Shown here piece after piece: positions 25,401-37,700 of a DNA stretch of 64,000 nt; positions within the stretch are counted from its first letter, which is position 1; each line of letters begins with the position of its first letter. Origin of the DNA: Mytilus edulis (lineage: Eukaryota > Mollusca > Bivalvia > Mytilida > Mytilidae). The DNA lies in assembly GCF_963676685.1 (NCBI RefSeq), contig NC_092354.1:67406241-67470240 (forward strand), written 5' to 3'. The translations under genes were made by a program, and so were the position numbers. Below the pieces are notes generated by a model. The model saw nothing but the letters and a program-made list of their open reading frames with translations. It did not search any database and was not told the DNA's origin.

Positions 25401-28199
25401 AGACAGATCACTCGTGCTTTCTATTTTGACATATTTCCCGTTAATCTCTTTGAAAGTCAAACAATTGTGTTCCTTTTATACAATATTTATAACGCCGAGA
25501 TCATATTTCGATTCCTATTTTTTTTATTTTATTTAAAATTGTTGACACTCGATATAAATATGCCTTTCTATTTTCATGTCTGAAATATTTTATGAAAATC
25601 GCCGGTGTTATAAATATATTTTACAAATTGTATCAAATCGATACACGAAAATCAAAGTTTAACCTTATATAGTTTATTGACTAAATGCACATTTAATTAT
25701 ACCCCAATGGGGTTGAAGGCTAGTCGTACTAGTCATGATCAGCTGTCTTTACTTTTTCGTCGTACTTCTGGTCATTCTAAAGCTCGCGCAGTCAGTATGA
25801 TTTTTTAAATCGAAGTTGTATTATTTCCGAAGTTTAAAGGAGGTCTCCAAATAGATTATTTAAATGGGAATCCGGGAAATGACTGATAAAAATAAAACAA
25901 AAAATAGTTAAAGAAGACTAAATCGTGTTTTGATTATACATGTATGTAAATCGGTTAAATTTCTATTCTGGTAAATCGATCAAGAGCCTCAAAACTAAAA
26001 CACAATAAATGTCAATCATTCAACATCAAATTTAATCATGAATGAATTTTCCCACGGTCGGTCAGTAAGGTCACCTGTGTTTACTGTTACGACATTTCCC
26101 GCCATATAAAAATCTCGTGCAGTGGACAAAATCGATCTTTAATATCTTTTAGGGAGCTACCATTTGATTTTTATGGGGGGGGGCTAGGATGAAAAGTTTT
26201 GTCCTGCTTTTTTTTTTAGTTGTAATCTCTGTCCTGCCTTTTTATTTTTTACTCTATTCGGTCCTGCCTTTTTTTTTACTAGTTTATTTTGACTTTTTTT
26301 ACACAAATTGCCAGCCTGCCTTTTTTTTTTTTACCAAGTTGCTCATCCTGCCTTTTTTTTTAACTCAAAACTCCTGTCCTGCCTATTTTTTTCAAATTTC
26401 ATCCTAGCCCCCCCATAAAAATCAAATGGTAGCTCCCTTATTAGCATTCAATATTATTGCGAGTGGAGTCAAGTTAAAGTTCAACCACGTGCACACGCTC
26501 TTGATCACTGATATGTGTATCATGGAATTGTCTTTTCACGGCAATTTTTTCTTTTTAGATTGCTATACAAAATATAACATACAAGTTTCCTTTTTTACAT
26601 GGATTGTGCGTAAATTAATATTATGCAATTAAGTTCGGGATTTCGGGATTAACCCTTTCGGGATCTGGGAATTTTTTTTCGCGATGTCGGGATTTAAATT
26701 TATTTGAATTCGGGACCTTGGGACTTCGTGTTTTTAAGCCCGGGATTTCGAGATCCGGACCCATTTTACCCCCTACCCCAGATCAATTATATTAATTTAG
26801 CATAATGAACAAACACGGAAATCTTAAAATAAACTTATTCCCGGGAAGAATCAATATTTTCTTCTAGTGTTATTATTTGCGTTCTATTTTAGTCATACAA
26901 CACCAACTTGTTTACAGTAAAAAGTAAAAACTACAAAGAATCATCAAGCTACTAATAATATACAAGTGTTGCTCACTGTAATTATTTTTATCTCGGAACT
27001 GACACAACAGACTGAATATTAAATACAAATTATAGAAATATTTTGCATGTGACCGCGTCAAACTCAAACGTATGCAGCAGCACTTGAGACAGCATTCTGC
27101 TAATCAATGGATTTACGTGGAAAATAAATCAGTAAAATAAAAATAACCGTAAGCTTCAAGAAATAGAATACATGTAAAAATATATATGTTTAAAAAATTT
27201 ATGCAAACAAATAAGAAAAAGATACAAAAAAAAAAAAAAAAACGAAAAAGGAACATAAAATAAAAATAATTTTTAGGAACAAAGAAAATAAATATTAGCA
27301 GTTGAAATATCAAAACCATAATTAACAAAAATAGGCTATTTTTATTAAACAAAGTTTTCTCCAGTACTTCACCTGTAAAAATATTTTATGTCAAATACGA
27401 TGTAGAACTAATATAATCTATAAAGTGACTGAGAGGTTAAAATTACAGGTAATCTGATTCTGAAATCAGTGAACCGTAATTCTAGCAACACGGATTAAGA
27501 TGAAAGGACCATTCACACCTGGATCTGTTGTTTAATGAACATACTACCTACCATAAAAATGTCGGATTATTCATATCCGACTAGACGGATTAAGGCATCC
27601 ATAAAAATAAGTCCCTACCCGTACTGTATGGTATGATCATATCTTGATTCACCATATCAGGAAATGGAAACGAATGGTATCTTCGTGCACCATTATACTA
27701 TTTCAACATATATTAATAATACCTTGGCTAAAAAAGATGAAGTTGGATATTCCATTACAGACCACGCTCTCGCTTGTACAGACCTCCATCCGTTACCGCC
27801 GGCCATCGTCGCTACTATTTCAAACATAGTATTTCTTTTACATTCCCCTTCCTCTAAAACAGATAAAACTTGTAGGTTGTCAAAGTACGAAACATATCTA
27901 GTGAAACAACACGATTCTAATTCAGTTTCTGGTATTCCCCAAAATTCAAGTTCTTCATTGAATTTCTGTGGACATATGTCTTCTGGCATGTGTAGTTTTC
28001 CTCCATTTAGATAATCAAATATATTGTTGGTAGACGTTGTGTGTCTATTGAATTGAAAGTCCATACATTTAGAATCATTCTTAATTGTTGCTAAGATATG
28101 ATCTGCGGCATCAGAGGTAGTTTCACGAATTCTTATTAAAAGTTGATCTGACAATTCGTGTTTTATTCCTCTATTTGAAATACAATGTACTTTTGCCAT
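18610..28199 (-). CDS. Voltage-gated potassium channel (Kv, non-Shaker type), two-exon gene
   Basis: Spliced 28,199-27,723 joined to 19,470-18,610, the protein is 445 aa: a cytoplasmic T1 tetramerisation domain, six membrane segments and a pore. It would form tetrameric K+-selective channels opened by depolarisation. The T1 zinc motif HX5CX20CC (H70, C76, C97, C98) marks the Kv2/Kv3/Kv4 side of the family rather than Shaker. The phrasing around EELEFWGI is nearest to Kv3/Shaw by eye; the subfamily is not certain. Both exons are open, and the AAG/GTATTA donor and TTTATTTAG/GTG acceptor join in phase 0. The 8.25-kb intron falls just before S1. The C-terminus ends about 25 residues after S6, shorter than in most Kv channels. 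Divergence includes a lost first proline in the S6 hinge and a Gln at an S4 charge position. Confidence 0.88.
19630..19905 (+). repeat. R5 interspersed repeat copy
   Basis: Second copy of the family described at 14,870-15,110, lying just upstream of Kv exon 2, inside the intron. Confidence 0.55.
19906..24640. other. Kv intron sequence without recognised features
   Basis: AT-rich intronic DNA. Only one R2 fragment is visible (22,262-22,420); no convincing exon or open frame on either strand. Confidence 0.55.
22262..22420 (-). repeat. R2 interspersed repeat fragment
   Basis: The plus strand reads AACAAAAATACCGGACTC... CAAACAAATGTAAAATGTC, a diverged reverse-orientation R2 copy. Confidence 0.5.
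24880..24960. repeat. AT-rich simple repeat
   Basis: Imperfect tandem units of TTAAAATTAAATATAAGAA type within the Kv intron. Confidence 0.6.
26152..26437. mobile_element. 286-bp MITE with 40+ bp terminal inverted repeats and T-rich internal repeats
   Basis: The left end GGGAGCTACCATTTGATTTT onward and the right end (reverse complement) are near-perfect inverted repeats of about 43 bp, differing in the length of a G run (9 versus 7). TTA flanks both sides (26,149-26,151 and 26,438-26,440), consistent with a 3-bp target duplication of the PIF/Harbinger (TWA) kind. The interior is four to five imperfect units of a GTCCTGCC plus poly-T repeat. No coding capacity; the open frame through it is an artefact. 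Confidence 0.8.
26635..26770. repeat. Degenerate CGGGATTT tandem repeat
   Basis: Several spaced units of TTCGGGATTTCGGGATT type (TTCGGGATCTGGGA, GTCGGGATTTAAA, TTCGGGACCTTGGGAC, CCCGGGATTTCGAGAT). Low-complexity minisatellite in the Kv intron. Confidence 0.6.
27723..28199 (-). CDS. Kv channel exon 1 (T1 domain up to S1)
   Basis: 159 codons from the ATG at 28,199-28,197. Residues 2-100 are the T1/BTB fold: KVHCISNRGIKHE stands where most Kv channels have an I-x-x-NVGG-x-R core, so the usual NVGG is lost. DFQFNRH (47-53), NGGKLHMPEDIC (65-76) and FWGIPETELESCC (86-98) are recognisable. The linker ends in WSVMEYPTSSFLAK just before S1. The donor is GT at 27,722-27,721. Open codons continue past the donor to 27,693 but are intronic. 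No upstream coding exon is needed. Confidence 0.87.
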
Positions 28200-28770
28200 A
28201 TTTCGCTACACTTTCTTATGCAACCTTATCTAGCTTAATACATGAAAGAACAAATTACCTATTATGTTTTTTTAAACTTTTAAACTTAATCTGAATTGTC
28301 ATAGGTATACGTTATAATTTAACAGCTCGTTGAGTTAATGCCATTGCATTCAATTATCGTCTAATCGATGTAAGAAACGCTCATCCATTTCCGACAGTGG
28401 CAATATTCTAAGACTTCAATTTATAAGTAATGAATTTAGTCATTAATCTTTGACAACTTATTAACCTCAATCTCCATAATATAGAAATAAGGTGACATGG
28501 GCTGATTGTCAAAGAGACAAAAGACTTTACACATTTACCAATGAACGGCATACACACATTCGCAGTAACAATATTCAGTGTATAAGTATTAATAATGCAA
28601 TAACTTAAATATTGTAAATAAATGCATTGGCATTTAGAAGTATTGATTTATCTTTAATATTTGTGTTCCTTAAGGACTCTATACTAAAATTTGCTACAAT
28701 TGATGATTATTAATATTTGATAAATTTAAATATCCTTTCAAGAAGCACTCCAGTTATAATTATATAATAT
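28200..28770. other. Region 5' of the Kv gene
   Basis: No recognised gene. It should hold the Kv promoter and 5' UTR on the minus strand, but no TATA box or other element can be assigned with confidence. Confidence 0.4.
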
Positions 28771-28775
28771 TTGAA

Positions 28776-29450
28776 TTAAAAGAGGGACGAAAGATACCAA
28801 ATAAACTCATCATAGATACCAGGACTAAATTTTGTATATACGTCAGACGCGCGTTTCGCAGGGACAGTCAAACTCATAAATCGAAAATAAACTGACAACG
28901 CCATGGCTAAAAATGAAAAAGACAAACAGACAAACAATAGACACAACATAGAAAACTTAAGAATAAACAACACGAACCCCACCAAAAACTAGGGGTGATC
29001 TCAGGTGCTCCGGAAGGGTAAGTAGATCCTGTTCCACATGTGGCACCAGTCGTGTTGCTAACGTGATAACAAATCCGGTAAATAGTCTAATTCGGTAGGT
29101 CACATTCATAAAAGGGAAGGGGATTGTAATTAAGACGTAAGGAACATATCCGATATCATTTGTGAAACGGTTATTCCATAACGGTCAACCAACTCGTGAT
29201 GGCGTCCGTAAAATTTACGAAGGGATGATTTCAACTTCACCATTTTGAAATTTTGGTTTAATAGATGTCTTGTGAGCAACAACCCTCTATCAAGAAAATC
29301 GTGATAGGAAATGCAAGCATGGGAATATCGTATCAATTGGGATATATATATACCCCGTATGCAGGTGCTGCTGGAATGTTGCTACTTAGAAATGGAAAGT
29401 TCAGAATTGAATTAAGTGAGAATTTAAATATTGATAGAGGTCATTGATAT
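28776..29450 (-). repeat. R1 interspersed repeat copy (long), with embedded R6 block
   Basis: The plus strand contains the complement of the R1 block seen at 43,190-43,365 (GACAACGCCATGGCTAAAAA), then TAGGGGTGATCTCAGGTGCTC, TCTAATTCGGTAGGTCACAT and a tail ending near GCTGCTGGAATGTTGCTACT. The same block order occurs at 54,725-55,230. At 28,830-28,862 it is joined to R6-like sequence (CGTCAGACGCGCGTTTCG). Short open frames here belong to the repeat. Confidence 0.7.
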
Positions 29451-31745
29451 TTAATTTGTACAACGTATATTGTTGTATCTCATATTTATAAGCATTTATT
29501 TCGGAAATAGTTTTTATTTTTCATAAAGAGAACAAATTACCAGTTGGCAAATATTTTTACTAAACTCAATTGTCACAGTTTGCTGAGTTAGAAATTTACA
29601 AACTGAGATCCTTCTTATTGATATTAAAAACCTACATGAATTTCCGATATCTGGAATAATCTTAGAGACCAATATGTAAGTAATTATATAATTACTACTT
29701 ATTACCTTCCATTTCAACGAAGCAAATACAATACAAACATATAAAGGAATTGTGGTATGATTGCCTATGGAACAATATTACTATAAATATGTATTAATGA
29801 ACAATGGATAACTTGTTTACCGTTACAATGCAATTTAAAAGTTTAAATGATACAATACCTAAAATGACGTTCTGATAATTGCGGACAATTAAATCTTCGT
29901 GCATGGGGAATTAAGAAGTATTGATTTAACCGGGATATATAAGTTTTGTGAGGACACCTAACAATTCTAGTTTTCATGAATATTTAATAAATCTAAATAG
30001 CCTGTCAAGTAGCACTGCAAACATTCCCATTTTTGTATTTATTATAAATTATTGGACGTTTAATCTCAAGTAGACATATCATATACAGCTAGTTGTTGTG
30101 GAAAAATGAACAACGTATTTTGTTTTATCTTATATTTATAAGCATCTTTTCGGTATGGTTGGTTTTTCTTTACTTTTTTAAATAGATAATCAGAACGTGT
30201 GTAGTCTGATGAAAATGCTATAGCTTAGAATGTTTTAGTTTTGAAAATTCTAACAAAATCTATTAAATTTAACTTGCATATCCTTGTAGCATTGGATCGA
30301 TACCGTTGCTGAAGGACTAACTATATATTATCTGCTAATTATACGAGATAAAACAGTCTTTCTCATATTGCCTGTTGCTGTTGGACGTTATGCAACCAAC
30401 AATTAATCATATATTGTCCGTCGATAAATCAAAAAATTATCAAGAGTGAAGATCATACATAACAGCTGAACTTTCTATCACTTACTCAAGTAAAGAGAAA
30501 TGCAGATTCTCAATGATCAACATTTGGGTTGTCAAACTGCCAAGTATCTATAAAATTATTCATTTTGGCTATTATGGATTTTATGCAATTTCCTCAGGTT
30601 TTTGTTGACGGTTGTTATAACAAGAATATCAAAATGGAAATGTGTTTGTAATGGTGTCGATATTTGTATATTTTGTATCCAAGCCGGGTTATCTTTAAAA
30701 TCGAAGCTGAAAAAACAAAAATCCTGTGCATATAGTTGTTTTAAATTAAAATCGTATTATTGAAATGATTAATTATCTTAAATTTTATATGCATATAGAA
30801 AATAGAAATAAAATATCTGAAATATAAGGCAAGATCTTATAAGAGCAAACAGTAAACACACTTGAAAAATAAGGGTGAGGTTGTGATGGCGAACAGATGG
30901 TGGGGGTGGGGGACGACAGAGTTAGAAAATCGGAGAAAAACCCGCGTCTTGTCTTGGTGTAAAGTATTTGGAACAAAATAAACCACTTTTATCGCATTTA
31001 CATCAATCTCCTTGTGAGAATGCCAAGGCTCGATCATAGTGAGAAAATTTAACTACTGACTGAAGTCGATGTAAAATAAGTTTTTTACGAGCATCTTCAT
31101 GAGTAGGTTGAATAATATCGCCGATTATTGATGTATACACATCGAGAGACACATACCCTGAATCTAAACATGGATAATCTGTAGTTTCGTATAGCTTAAT
31201 GATATTCTAAGTTTCTCAGATGATAAAAAAACTATAACACTTAATCTCAAAACCATTTCGATAGAAATTGGCAAATCTGGACTGTCAATTTTGTATCATG
31301 TTGAAATATCAGGTTTATCTAATCTGTATAAATGTTAAAGTTCAAACTAATATAGCGATGATGCATTTCTCAATAGTATTAATTGAAAGACTTGAACAGT
31401 AACTCTATTGTAATTATTTAATATAATCAAATATACTTAGATAATGAAAATATTAAAATGGGTAATTACGGTGATCAATAATCAACAAGAAAAGTTTTCA
31501 AACTTTAACTAATTTAAAAATAAGAATACAACACAATGTTTACATGCATTGATCCGAATATATCGATGAAATTATGTCTATTGTATTGAGTTGGGTTTTA
31601 AACCTTTATAAAATTCATTTTGTATACAAATATTTTCAAAAATACATTTATCAAATTATAGACTGCAGATAGGTATTGACCTTACGTTAACAATATACAA
31701 TGAATAATCGTATATAAAAAGATAGGACCCTAAAAGTAGATGTAA
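29451..31745. other. Intergenic stretch upstream of SHFL copy 1
   Basis: AT-rich, no recognised gene. It should include the SHFL copy 1 promoter; the only visible element is the TATAAAA just before the first exon. Confidence 0.5.
31711..31718 (+). promoter_or_regulatory. Possible TATA box of SHFL copy 1
   Basis: TATATAAAA lies about 30 nt before the first ATG (31,746). If used, transcription would start almost at the ATG, giving a very short leader. An AT-rich genome makes chance matches common, and copy 2 lacks an equivalent. Confidence 0.25.
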
Positions 31746-34700
31746 ATGGAGGATAACGAACATGAGGTATTGTAAATACATTGTAAAAGCAAAACTTGTC
31801 GTAGGGTCAAAATCTTGTATTTATCTGATGATTTGATGTCATGTGTTATACTAGTTAGAAGTGATGACGATTGCGAGAGCATTTAGATCTTGATATAAGA
31901 TATGATATGGCATTTGGTTTGTAATTGGATGGAAAAATGTCTTTCTGGTTTTGTTTATATTCTTGTTGTTGAAAACCTAGTGGTTGATGTTCGTTTAATC
32001 TATAATTATTCTAAATATCTAGAGAAACAAGATTTATCAAACAGTATTATTACTTCCTTGTCGTATATTTATATCGCATACAACGTAGATATGGATATTA
32101 ATCTAGTCCCAACTTGTCAGCGGGAAGAACATTTTCAGGTCTGCACGTCTTTAGCAAAGATTGGCACACCTTTTTTGTTTGGAGCATTTAAAGCCTTTTA
32201 TGCATGTAGCTTCACCAAGTCTGCCCAATCTAAAAAGTAAATCAATATATGGATTTATAAGCTGCGGATTATGCAAGAAGCTATATTAATTGATATTACA
32301 AAGAAGAACCTAGAACGAATAGTAAAACTTTAAAACGGTACAATTTGCCTGAGGGGTATGACTTTTATGTCTAACTGCTTTCTATTTCATCATCTGAGGA
32401 TGTGGTAAAAATTGTATGCTACAAGTCATGGCAGTACACAGCTATAACTAGCTACGTAATAATACATATCATTTTACCAGCAGTAAGAGAAATAAAACAA
32501 TAAAAAACAAATATTTTGAAGATTTTAATAAGCCATGTTTAGCATGTATTACACTGGTATAGTTACTATAGAATTAAACACATTTTGTCGAGAAGCGATA
32601 GATGTTATAAATGGGGCGATTATATCACCAATTTAATTAAAGTCCGTAAATACGTCAAGTTCAATCATGGAATTTCGCGCAACTTTATTATATATTAATA
32701 TAAAAACATTCAATCTCTAATACATTATTAATATTCTTTTGCATAAGAAACAGAAATAATAGCTAAGTTTTCTTGAAGTCTGAATTTGTTTGGAACCACG
32801 AGATCTCATGCATGTTTGTCTGTGTATCGTGCATGAATAGATAACGGTGAAATTGACTTTCAATGGAAAATTAAATTAAAAATGTAAATTTAATTTGCAA
32901 AATCATTATAACTCCCTAGACCATGATATATGAATTGACGTCAATAAAACTTATAATACACTATCTTTAGTATAAATGTAAATTACCTTAGTTTTTCTTT
33001 TAAGGAATGGCGATGTTGACAAAACATTTTGTATTTTAAATTACGTTTTTTTTAGACTCTGGCGATTTAGTATTGATAGTAAAGACCGTACGTTGTTTTT
33101 GTTTTTCCATCGTTCTTTTTTATTCTCGGTGATGTACTGTATAATCAACAACTCATTTCATTCTTTCTCTCACAACAATGTAATGAGCGAAAGTAAAATC
33201 TTCAATATTCTGAATTTGGTTTTCTTTTCAATATATGTGTGCATGTATTCACACTATTATAAACATATGTTTTTCGAAATGTTTATTCGGCGAGAGATAA
33301 TTTTGTTTCTACCTTCAATAGATAATAAGACTGCAAGAGCTGTTCAGAGGACGATTTACGTTTGAGGAAGCACAGTCACTTTTCCACCAATTCCATGGAG
33401 ATTGTCGGGCTGCTGCTAATTTTGTCATCGATGGTAAATAAGCTTATTTTTAATGAAGACAAAATCTATATCATGATTATGAAAAACATTAATATATGGT
33501 ATCTATAATACTAAAATAACGAGGTCCAATTTGTCCGCCGTCATCACGTAAAAACGACAAATCAAAGAATTCAACTTTATATATAACTTATATAGTACAA
33601 AGGTGTAGATAAAAAATTTCACCACTCCAGGCCCTTTTGTTTTCCACGTAATAAATATTGCCAATAATTAAGAAGTTCCGGGTCGAGTCCGATACCGATA
33701 CCAATAGTATATTAACCTGGTACCGATTACCTTATCTGTACGTTCCGCATCTGACAGGCGCACCACCAAACGGTTTATTCAGGATTAATATGCTATATAC
33801 ACGGGTCATTGTCAAATTGTTACCTATTGTAGTATTTTAATCAGTAAGACTTTCTAAGATAACAATACGAATACTAAAAATTTGGACTAAAAATAAGGCG
33901 TATAGGTACAGTTTTCAATTTTTAGTGGGCATGACGTAAAACAGCGAATCAAAGAATTCAACTTTATTTATAACTAATATAGAACAATGCTGTTGATTAA
34001 AAAATACTCAATTCCAGGACCTATTGATTTCCAAATAATTAATATTCCAGTTCGACGGGTTCAAACAGAAAGATTTGAAAGCAGAGAAAACTGTGTATCT
34101 TATAATCGGCATGACTTTATCAGATGACAATATTGATACTAAAATAAGGCTTGCGAATAGTTATATACTTTAATTTAGTCACGAACCCGCGATATCACGG
34201 GTGTATTCTAGTAGAAATAACGTACATGAAGTTAAGATTATTCTGGTTTTGATATTTCAAAAATTATACGCGATAATTTAAACATTAAAACTTTTTAACA
34301 ACATACTTTGAACGCAGATCCGTTATCATATATAACTATACATTTGATTCATATCAGATTCATTACCAGAAAAAGTTGTTATTTAACACTGATCAAAGAG
34401 GACAGACAAAATGTTTATGGGTGAACTAGATCCATGTATCTCCTTATAAAGTCATTGTGTCTGCTGAAAATGTTTTAAATATTCGTCTTCATTTTCGCCT
34501 TACTCACCACACTGATGTAGATTGTATGTCAAACACACACAACACATGACGTAAAATGTCGTCGCCTTAATGGATAACAATTGGAATCAAACGTGATAAT
34601 TGTAAGTGTGTTGCTTATTTGTGTTCAGTGGCAAATATTTATTAATCATGGACTTTTGACGAAGTCGATACGTTATAATATACCTGCAAGATTTTTATTG

Positions 34701-37700
34701 ACCGTCAAAATAAAGGCTTTGGATACGTAATATAACATTTGAATCACGTGATCTTCATACACAATGCAAATAGTAGAATGCCACTCCATTTACAATATTG
34801 CATCATATCTAGATAAATACAGTGTTACAATAAATCGTTTGGTAAAATGTTAAAATGAATGATAGTTGATGAGATGATGAAATGTTATTTTCTTTCTGTA
34901 TTGTGTTACTATACTAAGGGTTGATGAATGTGCATGATTTTATATTATGCCCTTTGATTATGCAATCAATATAAATATTTTCTTTGCAGAAGAACCACAA
35001 AGAGTCAGAGATGTTATTGGCACCGAAAATGAAACGGTAGGATTATTTGTTTGCATGTTTGCAATTTTATAAACAAATATATATTTAGGAACGCTGAAGT
35101 AAAATGGTCTAAGCTGACGTTATATGGTCCCTCGATGGTCCCATCGCTGATGTGCGATGGACCATATGAACTTAATTACAACTTGATACTAAATGAGAGA
35201 TTGATCTCAATAATTTTGCTGCATGTGAAAATAATTATGCGTTGATAGTTTGTTTTTGTTTACTTCTTCTCTTGGAATCCACGTTTACGTGGTACAAGTA
35301 TAATATTATGTAAATATAAAAAAGATGTGGCGTGATTGCCAATGAGACAACTCTCCACATTAGGCCAAAATAACTCAAAAATTCACAACTATAGATCACC
35401 ATACAGCCTTCAACAATGAGCAAAGCCCACACCGCATAGTCGGCTATAAAAGACCCCGAAATGACAATGAAAAACAATTTAAACGAGAAAACTAACGGCC
35501 TCATTTATGTTTAAAAAATGAACGAAAAACAAATATGTAACAAATAAACAAACGACAACCACTGAGTTATAGGCTCCTGACTTTGGACAATCATATACAT
35601 ACATAATGTTGCGGAGTTAAACATGTTAGCGTAATATCAACCTCCCCTAACCCCGGACAGTTGTATGAAAACAACAAAAGAACGAACTAAAAAAATCAGT
35701 GGAAAAAGGCTTAACTCATCAGATCGACAAAAATACAAGTGGACGTGTCCGGTTACTTGTACCTCCCAACAACAAAAAGACACTAGGAACATATCTGAGA
35801 GTATGTTTGTGGAGCTATATGTATCTATTCAGAGTATACCACGATCCTTGTTAGTTATAAAAAATGGCATTCTGTAGAAAATAAAAGTATCATATGTAGA
35901 AAACTTTTCCGTCTCTATTTTCTAGGAAAGCCTATTCCGCATAGTCAGCTATAAGAGGTCCCGAAATAATTTGCCTCGTTTTATATTTTGCTATCTAAAA
36001 ACCTACCATGCTTTTAACTTATTGTAAGAACACGTAGTTTTTGATTTAATGAAACAATAACCTTTGCATGCAGCGTCTGTATATGTCAATGTCCGGACGA
36101 TTGTACGAACATTAGCTTAATTCATGAAACACAATCTAAAGTAAGAACTGACACTTCTCTATTAAATTTCCTTTCTCTATTTTTTTTCTTTTTCTTGTTG
36201 GTACTATGCCATGCTCTGTAAACAAATAAAACCATATGTGATTGATCAAAAACTAACTCTAGAGGACCTTTCAAGTTCATGGTAAATGGAAATTTCTCTG
36301 TACGACTTATCACATGGCCGATTATAAATGATCTTATTTAACAATGTCATAGGTCGTAGTACACAAGATTAGTCAAATATGACACAATTTTGTTTTGATA
36401 TAGGAGGTGGCTACTTACAAGGAAATTTAATAAAACGTAAAATTTATTAGAATGAAAGTTTAACAGATGACATAAACATCGTTATATCGGTGTCGTAATT
36501 GTCCGTGTGTATCTTCTGTGCGGACTTTTACTTGTCGTTCCTTCTTTTTCTTCTGTTTATCATGGTACTATGCGATTTTTTTGGACATTTGGTTTGTAGT
36601 TGAGACCTTTTTATTGTTGTCCCTTTTTGGTCTAATAAAATGTTATCGGTTAATATTCTAAAACGAAACATTCGCCTCTAATTAATGACATTTATCACTT
36701 ATTTTATCTTTCAAATTTGGCAGTTTCTCATATATTGTTTTTAATTTCAAGTGGCAAATTGTTGCAAATAACCACAATTGGAACAACCTTGTGCGACAAG
36801 GAATTATCCAAAAACAGGAGAGACAGTTTGCATGCGGACCATGTGATAACGTCTGGTGGAGGAAAGTTCCAAGTCGGAAGCTTGTACGTTGAATTTAGTT
36901 GAAATGTCTTATGAGGAGCACAGGTTTACTTGTTTTAAGCGTTGTGTACAATTATATTTTCAATTGACATAACATATTGTCGTGATAGTGTTCTTTTGTG
37001 CCATAATATTTTCACTCGACTATTGCTATCGCAATAATTTCGTGCTCGTTTAGGACCAAGTGATGGCAGATGGATCAGATGTTAAAAAAAAAACACTTTG
37101 AAATTGTGTATGCTTTTTTTAAGGATGATATGGTCGTAATAATATATAAACGTCTAATAATGTTTAACTCAGAAATAAATTATCAACCAAGTTGTACTTG
37201 GCAATCCCTTTCTAAACAAGAATATACCAACAATAAATCAATAGGTAGATGAATTGACAGGCCTTTCTTTTTTCAGTGCAAAATTTAATCACATATTCTT
37301 AATCTAAATATCATAAAGGATTCGTTATAATATAGTTTGTATTTAGTTCACAGAGGCATCTTAGTAGCACTTAATGCAAAGTTTACAGTAAAAAAAGTAT
37401 TAAGTTCACAGAGGCATCTTAGTAGCACTTAATACAAAGTTTACAGTCAAATCAGAATTACGTTTTTTATATGTTTTGTTTGCACACATTATCACCTTAC
37501 CCTTTATCATGTTTATATAAATATTAATCCTCCATACATTAATTTTGCATTATGAAAGCATAAACTGTACACGAAATTAATTTTATTATCTTAATTGCTA
37601 GCTTTAATACTTTAAACCAGGTTTGAATATGTCTTAAATAGGTATCAAAATGTATGCTGTGTAATATAAGATATGAAGCTGTACCAAAAGAATACGAATG

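Larger units (their letters stand above)
24651..27628. repeat. Inverted repeat pair ~2.98 kb apart (possible transposon ends)
   Basis: About 48 bp at 24,651-24,699 (TACAGTACAGGTAGGGAC onward) is repeated in reverse complement at 27,581-27,628 with about one mismatch. The pair lies inside the Kv intron. It may mark the termini of a DNA transposon or two solo MITE ends. The interior carries another MITE (26,152-26,437) but no transposase. Confidence 0.7.

Noticed and set aside
26189-26407. Hydrophobic Phe-rich open frame as a small membrane protein
   Set aside because: Produced by poly-T units inside a MITE.
31902-32240. 112-codon open frame in SHFL intron 1
   Set aside because: No domain, no signal peptide, no splice or promoter context; base composition like the intron.
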